This document shows positions 34,429 through 43,083 of a DNA stretch of 62,151 nucleotides, piece after piece. The notes below the pieces were generated by a model. That model saw only the letters and a list, made by a program, of their open reading frames with translations, was not told where the DNA came from and did not search any database. The stretch covers positions 1 through 62,151 of the forward strand of contig JANYBW010000024.1 of assembly GCA_025360585.1 (NCBI GenBank). Reading direction: 5' to 3'. The DNA is from Actinomycetes bacterium. Lineage in GTDB: Bacteria > Actinomycetota > Acidimicrobiia > IMCC26256 > PALSA-610. How positions within the stretch are numbered: the first letter of the stretch is position 1; each line of letters opens with the position of its first letter. The position numbers and the translations under genes are program-made.

Positions 34429-35713
34429 TGAGAGTTTCCCTTCGTAACGACCGGGGCGCGGCCGCAAACACGAGCACGACAAGCCACGATGCGCCGAATG
34501 TCAGCACGAATGCCACCGACCACTTCGCGACCGGAGCCCAGATCAACGATGCAAAACCCACAGCGCCACCAAAGCCCATGATCCACAGACTCATCACTCG
34601 GCCCCGCACCTGATCTGAGATATTGCTTTGCATCACCGTCGACAACGCGGTGATCGCGAGGAAGTAGAAGTATCCCAGCAACAACACCGTGATATATGCG
34701 AACGTCGACGACCGCAATGTGCTGAAGATCGCCAAGAACACCGCCATTGCCGCAAGCGCGGGCCGCACCAATCGATCCTTCGGTAACTTCGCGAACAACG
34801 TTCCGACCGACATTGCGCCGGCCGCGGCGCCGAAACCAAACGACGCGTAGAGCCATCCATATTCACGACTCTTCGCCGCGATTCCCAAGTTCTCTTGAGC
34901 GTGCCCAGACATGAACTGAATGAAGTTCAACGACAACAACGACATCGTCCACAAGATAAACAGGACGCGTCGCAACAATCGATCGTGCCATGCGATTTTG
35001 AAACCCGACGCAAGACGGGCCAAACCGCGTTCGTTGATCACAGCACCAGTTCGTCGCGGGTACCTCGCGAAGATCAGTCCCAACATCGCAAAGACGTAGG
35101 TAACCGCATTGATCGCAAACACGATGCCCGGCCCAAACCGCTCAAAGAGCGCAAGTCCGATCAGCGGCCCAATGACGCGCGACATATTCATCTGAAACGA
35201 AAACAGAGAAATCGCACCCGGCAAATCTTCTTTCGGCACCAGCGACGGGCTGATAGCGCTCATGGCTGGGCCAGTCAACGCATTCGCAACACCGCTCATG
35301 AGTACGATGGTAAAGATGATCAACTTGGATGGATGATCAACCGTAACGTAACCAGCCAAGGCAAACGCACCGACGAGTTGGGCGCCTTGCATTGTGATCA
35401 AAAATCGACGGCGATCGACCATGTCGGCGAGCAGGCCCGAAACCGGTGCGAGCAACACCAGCGGGCCAAGGACCGCGAAGCCGAGATAGCCGACATAATC
35501 GTTGGACGCGACGTTACGGGCGTAGGCGCCCAAGACGATCGTCTGCATCCAAGTTCCGATGTTCGACGCGAACATCCCAGACCACAAGATCGTAAAATCT
35601 CGATGCCGAAGCGCCGCGCGAGCAGTCCCGCGTTGCCAGGTGACGTCGCCGTCTTCGCAGGCATCCGCAACCGCTTCCGCGTCGAAATCTTCGGCGGAGG
35701 TCGCGGTCGTCAC
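34421..35713 (-). CDS. MFS transporter (EntS/MFS_3-like)
   Basis: 430 residues with about 12 membrane segments. Motifs include FTILWSGMFASNIGTWMQ near the N-terminus, GLLADMVDRRRFLITMQ (motif A, loop 2-3), SQ-less loop GPLIGLALFERFGPGIVF and RGRVMSLWIMGFGGAVGF in the second half. This layout is typical of MFS_3 exporters such as the enterobactin exporter EntS. The substrate is unknown. GTG start; it opens an operon with the MDMPI-like and DinG-like genes. Confidence 0.88.
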   Translation of the reverse strand: MTTATSAEDFDAEAVADACEDGDVTWQRGTARAALRHRDFTILWSGMFASNIGTWMQTIVLGAYARNVASNDYVGYLGFAVLGPLVLLAPVSGLLADMVDRRRFLITMQGAQLVGAFALAGYVTVDHPSKLIIFTIVLMSGVANALTGPAMSAISPSLVPKEDLPGAISLFSFQMNMSRVIGPLIGLALFERFGPGIVFAINAVTYVFAMLGLIFARYPRRTGAVINERGLARLASGFKIAWHDRLLRRVLFILWTMSLLSLNFIQFMSGHAQENLGIAAKSREYGWLYASFGFGAAAGAMSVGTLFAKLPKDRLVRPALAAMAVFLAIFSTLRSSTFAYITVLLLGYFYFLAITALSTVMQSNISDQVRGRVMSLWIMGFGGAVGFASLIWAPVAKWSVAFVLTFGASWLVVLVFAAAPRSLRRETLNV

Positions 35714-35722
35714 AGGCCTGAG

Positions 35723-35728
35723 ACGCTA
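35723..35728 (-). promoter_or_regulatory. -10 box TAGCGT before the MFS operon
   Basis: TAGCGT lies 9 nt before the GTG start of the MFS gene in an 85-bp gap, consistent with a very short or absent leader. Confidence 0.4.
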
Positions 35729-35798
35729 CCGGTGAGTATCGCAGTGCCTCCGAACGCACCCCCTGCTAGCCGAGCCAACCCGTTGACGAGGGAGGGCT

Positions 35799-38150
35799 TT
35801 AAGGAACCGGCTCAGTCCCGATGATCTGGCGCGATTCCAGTTCGGAGAACTCCGTCTCGGTGATCCCAAGTTCGCGGATCAACACCTCGCGATTGTGTTC
35901 GCCGACGCAGGGGGCAGGAGCCCGCCAAAACGGTTGTGGGCCCTGATCAAAACGAATCGGCCACCCAGGGAACTGCTGCTCACCAACGTGACGATGCGTG
36001 ACGGGTTCGAAGTACCTGCGCGCAACCATCTGTGCATCATCGAGCGCGGCATAACCAGGCACGGCCGCGAGCGCAGGAATTCCGAGCTCAATGAGTTCTC
36101 GCTCCGCGTCGCTCGGCGTCCGTTGCGCGCACCACGACTCCCGTTGCGGGGTCGACATCGGATCGCACTCCGAATCAATCGCGATCCAGCCTTCGTAGCC
36201 TTCCGGGGGATTCGCGCAACGAAACATGCCGTGCGCGCCCCGACGGTCGCCGATATCGCCGGTGATTTGATACCTGATGATCTGGTCAGCGGTTGTGGCC
36301 AACGCAACTTCAACCATCGGCACCTCAACCAGTTGTCCTTCGCCGGTCGCGTCGCGGTGCGCGAGCGCAGCCACAACCGCGAGCGCTGCGTGCGCACCGA
36401 CCATTGGGTCTACAACCCCGCCCGCGATAATCGGCGGGCCGCCTTCGTAACCAGTGGTCCAGGCCATACCCGTGAGTTGTTCCATCGTTTGGGCAAACCC
36501 AGGACGATCACGCCATGGGCCAGTCAAACCAAAAGCTGGTAGCCGCAGCATGATCAGATCATCGCGATCACCGCGCAAATCGTCGTACGTCAAGCCGAAG
36601 TCTTCCATAACCCGCGGCGTGAAGTTCTCACACACAATGTCTGCGCGCTCGGCCAATTGCTTGGCGATCGCAACCCCTTCGGGAGTTCCGAGGTCGAGCG
36701 TGATCGCCCGTTTATTGAGATTCGACGCATGGTACAGCGGAGAAAGTTCGTAGATGGGGCCGGCATCAGAAGCCACCGGCCCGGCCATTCGCATGCCGTC
36801 CAATCGTTGAATTGCTTCGACTTTGATGACATCCGCTCCCATCGCAGCCAACCAAGAAACGGCCGCTGGGCCTGCCCAAAACGCAGTGAAATCAAGAACT
36901 TTCACACCTTCGAGCGGTCTCGCCCCTACTGGCCATCCTGCACTTGACCCTCCAGCACTTGACCCGCCTGCTTGTGGCCATCCTGCACTTGACCCGCCTG
37001 CACTTGACCCTCCAGCACTTGACCCGCCTGCAGTTGGCCCGCCTGCTTGTCGCAGGGCGAGCTCCGGCCAGGGCGCAAGGTCGGTTGCCGGTGCTCCGGG
37101 CGCGGCCGTAAGCTCGCGATCCGCAACGCGCCCAAACCGAAATGGCGCACGCGGCCGTAGTACCTCGTGGCCTGGCTGCAGCTGCCACACCCCTCTATCT
37201 TGCAAATGCGCAAAGTCCAACAGCAGTTTGCCGTTACCCACAATCGCCACGGGTACCCGCGCGGCTTCGCACTGGAGTTCAATCTCCGCGGCGGTGTGGC
37301 GGCCCGTCCATTCGCGAATCGCACCGTTCACAACATCGGCTTTGATAAAGCGACCGATCATTGATGCGAGCGATGCATCTTCGAGAAGATCATCACGACC
37401 CATCGCAACGCACAGTGCTCGCCATTGCGCCGCCGTGTTCGTGGTGATTCCCACGTAGTTGCCGTCGCCGCACGGCTCGTTGCCGGGAATCATCACAAAG
37501 CGAAATGCTTGTTTGGCGCCACCAGGAAAGTTCGCGAACAACGTCGGCGTCGTGAGCATGGTGAGCTGCATTGATTCGAGCTGCGACACGTCGAGATATT
37601 CGCGAACGCCCGTGCGCAAAGCTCGCCGCAACGCAGTCACCGCGCCAAGCGCCGCATGAACGCCTGCGCAATAGCTCCCGAGATTGCCGTTCACAATCAA
37701 CGGCGGATCGCTCATGTTGCCGTGACCCATCGCAGCGCCACTGCGCGCTTGCAGCACGCCATCGCCGAAATTCATCGCGTTCAAGTGATCGTCGGGGCCG
37801 CCAAAACCAAATTCGCTGATCGTGACATTCACCAACCCCTTCGCAGGGCCCGGCGTGTTGCGCAACACGATGTGGGCATTCGCTTCCCACGCGCCAGCCG
37901 TCTCGTGGGCGATGCACCGTTGCGAGGTTCGCAGATACTCGTCATGCAACCCGTTGAGGTCATCGGCGCGCATTGGGTCGCCATTCGGATCGTCGCCCAT
38001 CTTTGAGCGGTCGACGCTCGGCTCGACACTCGGCTCGACGCTCGTCTCGACACGCACCACGTCGGCGCCTAGATCGGTCAGCAGTTTGGCGCAGTACGCG
38101 CCGGGGAGCCCGACCGTGCGGTCGAGCACACGAATGTCGTCATAGATCAC
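35799..38150 (-). CDS. Fused tandem CaiB/BaiF family CoA transferase
   Basis: 783 residues, two class III CoA-transferase domains in one chain, while the typical family member is a single domain of about 400. Domain 1 (1-365) has LPGAYCAKLLTDLGADVVRVE, domain 2 (about 412-783) has KVLDFTAFWAGPAAVSWLAAMGADVIKVE. They are joined by eight pentapeptide repeats AGGSS/AGWPQ. The catalytic Asp of the family is kept in domain 2 (VVDPMVGAHAAL, about residue 580), but in domain 1 the matching site is Ser159 (NLGSYCAGVHAAL). Domain 1 also has an insertion, SVEPSVEPSVD. The enzyme would move CoA between carboxylic acids in lipid or steroid breakdown. The GTG start has TACGGT 7 nt upstream. Confidence 0.88.
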   Translation of the reverse strand: MIYDDIRVLDRTVGLPGAYCAKLLTDLGADVVRVETSVEPSVEPSVDRSKMGDDPNGDPMRADDLNGLHDEYLRTSQRCIAHETAGAWEANAHIVLRNTPGPAKGLVNVTISEFGFGGPDDHLNAMNFGDGVLQARSGAAMGHGNMSDPPLIVNGNLGSYCAGVHAALGAVTALRRALRTGVREYLDVSQLESMQLTMLTTPTLFANFPGGAKQAFRFVMIPGNEPCGDGNYVGITTNTAAQWRALCVAMGRDDLLEDASLASMIGRFIKADVVNGAIREWTGRHTAAEIELQCEAARVPVAIVGNGKLLLDFAHLQDRGVWQLQPGHEVLRPRAPFRFGRVADRELTAAPGAPATDLAPWPELALRQAGGPTAGGSSAGGSSAGGSSAGWPQAGGSSAGGSSAGWPVGARPLEGVKVLDFTAFWAGPAAVSWLAAMGADVIKVEAIQRLDGMRMAGPVASDAGPIYELSPLYHASNLNKRAITLDLGTPEGVAIAKQLAERADIVCENFTPRVMEDFGLTYDDLRGDRDDLIMLRLPAFGLTGPWRDRPGFAQTMEQLTGMAWTTGYEGGPPIIAGGVVDPMVGAHAALAVVAALAHRDATGEGQLVEVPMVEVALATTADQIIRYQITGDIGDRRGAHGMFRCANPPEGYEGWIAIDSECDPMSTPQRESWCAQRTPSDAERELIELGIPALAAVPGYAALDDAQMVARRYFEPVTHRHVGEQQFPGWPIRFDQGPQPFWRAPAPCVGEHNREVLIRELGITETEFSELESRQIIGTEPVP
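36931..37050. repeat. 15-bp minisatellite encoding the inter-domain linker
   Basis: About eight 15-bp units of the type GCACTTGACCCGCCT or GCACTTGACCCTCCA, with variant units GCTTGTGGCCATCCT, make a higher-order pattern. Read on the minus strand they give pentapeptides AGGSS and AGWPQ between the two CoA-transferase domains. The copy number is likely to vary between strains. Confidence 0.92.
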
Positions 38151-38157
38151 GCGTTCA

Positions 38158-38163
38158 ACCGTA
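38158..38163 (-). promoter_or_regulatory. -10 box TACGGT, putative leaderless promoter
   Basis: TACGGT lies 7 nt before the GTG start (38150) of the CoA transferase. Confidence 0.5.
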
Positions 38164-38199
38164 CCGTTTCCTGCCCACAGCCTGCGCGCTTGCGCATTT

Positions 38200-39171
38200 T
38201 CATGCCCCGCGACGTCGCTCAGAGACGGTGCCGGGCATCAAAACCAAGGTCTCAGCGGACTGACCGAGCGCCGAGCGCACTTCTTCGACAAACGCTAACG
38301 GCGCACCGAGCACCTTGTGCCAGGTCGCAAAAACGATCCGAAATCCGTGTTGGCCGGGAACGCTCCACTTTTCGTTGTCGAACTCGTAATCGGCGGCATC
38401 ATCATGCCAGCGTCGTCCATTAGTTTCGAGAATCACTCGTTGCTGCGGGAACGCGAAATCGAAGTAGTAGCGCCGGCCGTTCCACTCCAACGGGAACTCT
38501 CGAACGAACCCGCGCAACCCGTTCGACGTCAACAATCTTCGGGCTTTGATTTCCAGCACCGAATTGCTCGGTCGCACTGGATCCAGCTCAGTGAGCAACT
38601 TGCGTAGTTCACCCGAACCGTTGCGCCCCGAAGCCCCAAAGCGATCGAGATAGGCGCGCAACGCCGGGATGGAGGTCAGCCTCTTGCGCCGGGCGTCTTC
38701 ACACGCGACCTCAAAAGCTTCACGATCCATGCTGCCCGCGAGCTGACACAGCATCGCTTCGGCGCCGACAACCGGCATTCCGTGTCCGTTGCGAATCATC
38801 ATCGGCGTCCTCGATGCATAGCGAATCAGCCGGACGTCGGGATGTCGTTTCCGATTCGACGCCGGAACTGCGATGACTGGACGTTCGCTATGCACGCCTT
38901 CAAGGCGCAACAACTCCCCAGCGGATTGCGCCGCTACGGCCGACGCCTCACCGGCCCAGAGCAGCGCCGCATGAAGGCGCTGATTCAACAGATCCGGCGC
39001 ACCGGCAATGACATACACGCCCGGAAACCGCCGCGCGACCAGGCCGTTTCGGATCACGGTTCGGAGTTCCCGCTCAGAAATGCCGCGCTGCAATGCATCA
39101 GCAGAGCGAAAAGCTCCCGCGGTCGTTCGCGAAATCTCAGCAATGGTTTGGAAGACTGATTTTGTTTCCAT
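38200..39171 (-). CDS. AbiEi-like antitoxin domain fused to DUF559 nuclease domain (second copy)
   Basis: 323 residues, same architecture as the gene at 30561-31517. The N-terminal helix-turn-helix reads GAFRSADALQRGISERELRTVIRNGLVARRFPGVYV. The C-terminal nuclease-like part has YYFDFAFPQQRVILETNGRRWH (D...E-x-N) and GFRIVFATWHKV. The two proteins are clearly divergent in the middle. GAGGG lies 7 nt before the ATG. Upstream, ACTTCCCCCA (39227-39236 on the minus strand) is shared with the first copy. No hairpin elements like those around the first copy are seen here, and no toxin gene is adjacent. Role unknown. Confidence 0.75.
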   Translation of the reverse strand: METKSVFQTIAEISRTTAGAFRSADALQRGISERELRTVIRNGLVARRFPGVYVIAGAPDLLNQRLHAALLWAGEASAVAAQSAGELLRLEGVHSERPVIAVPASNRKRHPDVRLIRYASRTPMMIRNGHGMPVVGAEAMLCQLAGSMDREAFEVACEDARRKRLTSIPALRAYLDRFGASGRNGSGELRKLLTELDPVRPSNSVLEIKARRLLTSNGLRGFVREFPLEWNGRRYYFDFAFPQQRVILETNGRRWHDDAADYEFDNEKWSVPGQHGFRIVFATWHKVLGAPLAFVEEVRSALGQSAETLVLMPGTVSERRRGA

Positions 39172-39247
39172 TTACCGTCCCTCAGCGACGGCAACGGGCA
39201 TGAAAACGCCCGAGTGCCATTGAATCTGGGGGAAGTTGATGCAGACG

Positions 39248-39694
39248 TTACTGCCGGCGTGCGACAGTGAACATCGGGACTCGCACAGACACCCCCGCCA
39301 CCGTTGGGAACTGCAAATCACGGAATTCAACGGCGCACGGCACCTCCGCGCGTAAAGCAGCCGCATCGACATCGACCAAATAGGCGCACAGCCGCACCGA
39401 CGAGTCTTCTTCGAGTGCGATGAGCGCGGTGACGTAAGGAACTTGCTCGGCGAACGCAGGCAAAAACACGCGCTCAACAACGGCCCAGGAAAACAGGGTG
39501 CCGCGCCCGCTCACCGAAGTCCAGACCAAGGGGCCTGCGCAGATTGCGCATCGTTCGCTCGGATACCAGACGTAACGAGCACAGGCATCGCAGCGAGGAA
39601 TGAGGAGTTCATCGCGCGCTGCACCCGCGAAGAACGGGGCGGTCAAAGGATCGTCGATGTCGGGTAGCGGAAAGGTGAATCGTTCGATTGCCAT
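39248..39694 (-). CDS. DUF35 OB-fold/zinc-ribbon protein
   Basis: 148 residues from the ATG at 39694, which has GAGG 8 nt upstream; the open frame begins at a TTG (39709). LIPRCDACARYVWYPSERCAICAG is the rubredoxin-like zinc ribbon with two C-x2-C pairs, followed by the OB-fold strands GRGTLFSWAVVER and PYVTALIALEE. DUF35 proteins pair with thiolase-like enzymes and deliver or bind acyl-CoA; in steroid side-chain breakdown such a pair forms an aldolase. The gene follows the thiolase-like gene by 11 bp, which fits a complex of the two. Confidence 0.88.
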   Translation of the reverse strand: MAIERFTFPLPDIDDPLTAPFFAGAARDELLIPRCDACARYVWYPSERCAICAGPLVWTSVSGRGTLFSWAVVERVFLPAFAEQVPYVTALIALEEDSSVRLCAYLVDVDAAALRAEVPCAVEFRDLQFPTVAGVSVRVPMFTVARRQ

Positions 39695-39705
39695 GGTCGT
39701 CGACC

Positions 39706-40911
39706 TCAACGATCTTTCGAGAGCACCAACGTGCTCGCCATGTGCCCGGTATATCCGCCGTAGGCCGCGATCTCACAGTCCGTCACTTGAGCATCGGCGA
39801 TGCCACGCAGTTGCTTCACGCACTCAATTACGTGCGCGATACCCAAGACGTACGCATGGGAGAGCAACCCGCCGTGGGGATTGTACGGCAAAGATCCCGT
39901 GTCGAATGCCAACGCGCCCGATCCCACGAAGGCGCCCGCTTCGCCTTTCGCACAGAAACCCATATCTTCGATCTGCATCAGCGACACGATGGTGAATGGG
40001 TCATAGCACGTCAATACGTCAACATCAGCAGGAGTTATTCCGGCCATTGCGAACGCGTCGGGCGCACTGAACACTTGAGGCGTACTCGTGAACGCGCGTT
40101 GTTGGGCCCAATGGGTTCCGCTTCCCGAGTATCCCTCCGCCACGCCTTGCACAACAACTGGATCGCGGCGCAGATCTCGGGCGCGTTCTACCGATGTCGT
40201 CACGTACGCGGCGCCACCGTCGGAGATCGGACAGCTGTCAAACAAGCACAACGGATCAGCAAGCATCGCCGCGCCGAGGTACTGATCGAGCGTTAACGTT
40301 TTGTGGTGAAATACCGCGGCAGGGTTGTGGTTTGCATGCCGCCGCAACGCGACCGCAACAGCACCGAACTGTTCGCGCGTCGTACCGAACTCGATCATGT
40401 GTCGGCGCATGATCGTCGCGAAATACACCGGCTGCGGAAAGAAGCCAAACGGAACTTCGAGGTTTTGTTTCAACGCTTGCGCTGCATGTACTTCGCCGGG
40501 ACCGCCAGTCATTGATTCGCGCTGTGTAGCCCACGCAACTGGAAACACGTTCAGTACGTTGCGCGCTTCGCGGTTCTCGATTGCTTTCGCGGCGAGGTAT
40601 GGCGCCGTTCCTGCCCACGCCATTCCTCCGCCCCACGGTGAGGACCACATCTCATGTGATGTCCCAAAATGTTCATGGAATTCGGCGACACCAAAATCTG
40701 CGAACGTGCCTGAATACGTCAAACCGTCAATGTCGGCAGGGGTCAAGCCAGCGTCGGCAATCGCACGTTCCGCGGCTTCGGCACCGATCGCAGTCGCAGT
40801 GCGGCCCGAGGCTTTCGAATATTCGGTCTCACCAATGCCGACGATCGCGACCCGTCCGGCGATGTCATCAAGCGGTTGCCGGTATCCCCAGTCTGGATCG
40901 TTCACGGGCAT
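39706..40911 (-). CDS. Thiolase-like protein (SCP-x/Ltp2 type)
   Basis: 401 residues with the thiolase double fold: RVAIVGIGETEYSKASG at the start and CYDPFTIVSLMQIEDMGF in the second half. The nucleophilic Cys of true thiolases is not found at its place (SPWGGGMAWAG), and the C-terminal loop reads HGGLLSHAYVLGIAH where thiolases have GHPxGxxG. This pattern is seen in Ltp2-like proteins, which with a DUF35 partner act as retro-aldolases on steroid side-chain CoA thioesters. The neighbouring DUF35 gene supports that reading. The ATG overlaps the end of the DUF1906 gene by 10 bp. Confidence 0.85.
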   Translation of the reverse strand: MPVNDPDWGYRQPLDDIAGRVAIVGIGETEYSKASGRTATAIGAEAAERAIADAGLTPADIDGLTYSGTFADFGVAEFHEHFGTSHEMWSSPWGGGMAWAGTAPYLAAKAIENREARNVLNVFPVAWATQRESMTGGPGEVHAAQALKQNLEVPFGFFPQPVYFATIMRRHMIEFGTTREQFGAVAVALRRHANHNPAAVFHHKTLTLDQYLGAAMLADPLCLFDSCPISDGGAAYVTTSVERARDLRRDPVVVQGVAEGYSGSGTHWAQQRAFTSTPQVFSAPDAFAMAGITPADVDVLTCYDPFTIVSLMQIEDMGFCAKGEAGAFVGSGALAFDTGSLPYNPHGGLLSHAYVLGIAHVIECVKQLRGIADAQVTDCEIAAYGGYTGHMASTLVLSKDR

Positions 40912-42086
40912 GCGTAATCTTGGTCATAGACGGTTGTCCATTGCGTCATCCAGATCACACCACCGCCGAACGCATGGTTCGGTGAACAAAACGCTACAGC
41001 TTGCGTTGCGTTGCGCGCACCGGGCACCCACAACGGCAATCCGGGGCTATAGACATTCGCAGTGATTGCGCCCCATTGGTATGCAGTCGAGTAAATACCG
41101 ACGACTTTTGCATGAGCATGTAAGCCATCGACCATTCCCCGAACGACCGTTGCATTCAACGTGCGATCATCGGTGCGCCACTGAGGGTCGAGCTCGACAT
41201 CCAGCCACCACATCCAAGACTGCACACCGTTAGCAGCTGCCGCGACGAGTGAGTACTCGATGGCATTGCGGCCCCAGTTATAGGAACGACACTGTAAATC
41301 GGCCACGGAACACGTTCCGCCGGATCCAGTCAACCCGCTCGTAGCGTCGTTGGGAAGGCCGTCGCTATTGACGTAGACAGTTAACGACGATCCGGCCCAC
41401 GCCGCCTCCCGCGCCAAACACGGATTCGTTGAATACGTCTGCCCATAGTTGACGCCAACGATGGTGACCGGGTGGGGAGGCGCTGGGAATGCGCTGCGAC
41501 ACTGCGGCCAGGAAATGTCGTAGCCCGTCGAGCCTGGCTTATCCGGGCGCGAATTAGGCGCCGCGGCGACTCCAACGATGGGAGCCGTTAACCCGTTTCC
41601 ACCGGTCGAGCCATGAAAACGCGCATCACCAAAACTAAACACCCCACCATCCGACGCAACCAACCAATACCCACGACCCGACGGCGTTGCCGCCATCCCA
41701 ACAATCGGACGCGTCAACCGCAACCCACCCGTCCCCCCACGAAAACGCGCATCACCAAAACTAAACACCCCACCATCCGACGCAACCAACCAATACCCGA
41801 AGCCCGGCGTTGCCGCGATGCCAACGATCGGAAAGTTCAAGTGCTTTGTCGCCATCGAGCCCGACGACGACGCCCCGAACGCAAACATCGCGCCATTCGC
41901 ACCGACCATCCGATATCCAGCTGAGTTGTGCGCGGAGGGCGGCGCCGCGAGGACACGATTGTGGGGTTGGCCAACCGCGCGCACGCGAGCGACGGAGCCT
42001 GCGGCAGGTCCAGCCGCAAAGAATCCCAGCGCCGCGACCGTTGCGATCGAGATATGAACACGACTCCGAACTTTTGTGCCCAACAT
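40902..42086 (-). CDS. Secreted DUF1906 (glycoside-hydrolase-like) protein with actinobacterial repeats
   Basis: 394 residues from the ATG at 42086. A signal peptide follows (KVRSRVHISIATVAALGFFAAGPAAGS). Three repeats of about 42 residues come next, the last two with GYWLVASDGGVFSFGDARF, a beta-propeller-like module common in Acidimicrobiia exported proteins. The C-terminal 220 residues start with GYDISWPQC and include VGVNYGQ, MWWLDVELDPQW and YSTAYQWGAI, as in DUF1906/Rv2525c-like glycoside-hydrolase-type domains thought to act at the cell wall. The longer open frame to 42245 overlaps the divergent amidohydrolase and is rejected; TAGGGT 7 nt before the 42086 ATG confirms the choice. Confidence 0.85.
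   Translation of the reverse strand: MLGTKVRSRVHISIATVAALGFFAAGPAAGSVARVRAVGQPHNRVLAAPPSAHNSAGYRMVGANGAMFAFGASSSGSMATKHLNFPIVGIAATPGFGYWLVASDGGVFSFGDARFRGGTGGLRLTRPIVGMAATPSGRGYWLVASDGGVFSFGDARFHGSTGGNGLTAPIVGVAAAPNSRPDKPGSTGYDISWPQCRSAFPAPPHPVTIVGVNYGQTYSTNPCLAREAAWAGSSLTVYVNSDGLPNDATSGLTGSGGTCSVADLQCRSYNWGRNAIEYSLVAAAANGVQSWMWWLDVELDPQWRTDDRTLNATVVRGMVDGLHAHAKVVGIYSTAYQWGAITANVYSPGLPLWVPGARNATQAVAFCSPNHAFGGGVIWMTQWTTVYDQDYACP
41614..41800. repeat. 126-bp repeat with a near-identical 58-bp core
   Basis: The stretch starting GAAAACGCGCATCACC at 41615 recurs at 41741, 126 bp later, and stays almost identical for about 58 bp. It encodes the GYWLVASDGGVFSFGDARF modules. Codons are unusually T-rich here (TTT, AGT, GGT, GAT) compared with the flanking genes. 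Confidence 0.9.
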
Positions 42087-42093
42087 GACGGCG

Positions 42094-42099
42094 ACCCTA
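42094..42099 (-). promoter_or_regulatory. -10 box TAGGGT, putative leaderless promoter
   Basis: TAGGGT lies 7 nt before the ATG (42086) of the DUF1906 gene. Confidence 0.55.
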
Positions 42100-42194
42100 C
42101 TGGGCAACGCACGGTTCGTGCCCGCGAGCACCTCGGGTTTCCGCCATCGAGCCCGAGCCATGCACCGAATCTGACGAGGCATCAGATTGGTTGT

Positions 42195-42200
42195 TAGGGT
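42195..42200 (+). promoter_or_regulatory. -10 box TAGGGT, putative leaderless promoter
   Basis: TAGGGT lies 7 nt before the ATG (42208) of the first amidohydrolase. CTGACG at 42171-42176, 18 bp upstream, is a possible -35 box. Confidence 0.55.
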
Positions 42201-42207
42201 CGACGCC

Positions 42208-43083
42208 ATGGTGATGCCCACAGACATTGGCGTGATCGACCTCATGATCGGATTCCCGATCGACGATCGTCGGCACTATTACGAATTCCTTAAACCACAA
42301 CTGCACGACAAGGAATCCAAAGAGGATTTTGAGTTTCCTGCGCAGTACATGTTCAAGGAGCCACCGCACTTTGATGAGCACGCGGACCCAATAGACCATC
42401 TCATTGAGTTGATGGATCACTATGGCATCGCCAAAGGAATGGTCGGCGCCCAAAAGGTGGGCGACCAGGGCTACAACGCGATCAAGAAATACCCCGATCG
42501 GTTCTTCGGGTCATTGGAAATCGACGCGAATCGCGGCATGGCCGCCGTACGCGACATTGTGCGCGCTCGCGATGAAATCGGCATCAAAGCCGTCACCGCG
42601 TTTCCGGCGGGCATGAATCCACAAGTGCCGATCAACGATAAAAAGATGTTTCCGATCTACGCGAAATGCGTCGAACTCGACATCCCGATCTGTTGTTGCG
42701 CGGGCGTACCGGGGCCACGGGTGCCATTCGCTCCGCAATACGTGGGCCTCATCGACGAAGTGTGCTGGTACTTCCCGGAGCTCAAGTTTGTGACCCGTCA
42801 TGGTTGCGAACCGTGGGCCGATCTCGCAGCAAAGCTGCTGTTGAAGTGGCCGAACCTCTACTACTCCACGAGTGCGTTCGCACCGAAGCACTACCCGAAA
42901 GACATCATCAATTTCGCGAACACACGCGGCGCCGACAAAGTCATGTACGCGGGCTATTTCCCAATGGGGCTATCACTCGATCGCATCTTCACTGAAATGC
43001 CGAACGTGCCGTTTCGCGATCACGTGTGGCCAAAATTCTTGAGTGAAAACGCGCGGCGAGTCTTCAAGCTGGATGAAGCATGA
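42208..43083 (+). CDS. Amidohydrolase-fold protein, paralogue 1
   Basis: 291 residues from ATG 42208. It belongs to the amidohydrolase_2 (ACMSD-like) superfamily by its overall pattern: GVIDLMIGFP start, FPAGMNPQVPINDKKMFPIY, GVPGPRVPF, FVTRHGCEPW, and the end VWPKFLSENARRVF. The metal-binding H-x-H after the first strand is absent (IDLMIGFP), the next His is replaced (DIPICCCAG), and the catalytic Asp loop reads YAGYFP; only the His in TRHG is left. It may therefore bind metal differently or not at all. It overlaps paralogue 2 by 4 bp. Confidence 0.85.
   Translation: MVMPTDIGVIDLMIGFPIDDRRHYYEFLKPQLHDKESKEDFEFPAQYMFKEPPHFDEHADPIDHLIELMDHYGIAKGMVGAQKVGDQGYNAIKKYPDRFFGSLEIDANRGMAAVRDIVRARDEIGIKAVTAFPAGMNPQVPINDKKMFPIYAKCVELDIPICCCAGVPGPRVPFAPQYVGLIDEVCWYFPELKFVTRHGCEPWADLAAKLLLKWPNLYYSTSAFAPKHYPKDIINFANTRGADKVMYAGYFPMGLSLDRIFTEMPNVPFRDHVWPKFLSENARRVFKLDEA

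Noticed and set aside
42087-42245. Upstream extension of the DUF1906 protein
   Set aside because: It would overlap the start of the divergent amidohydrolase and precede the signal peptide; TAGGGT 7 nt before the ATG at 42086 settles the start.
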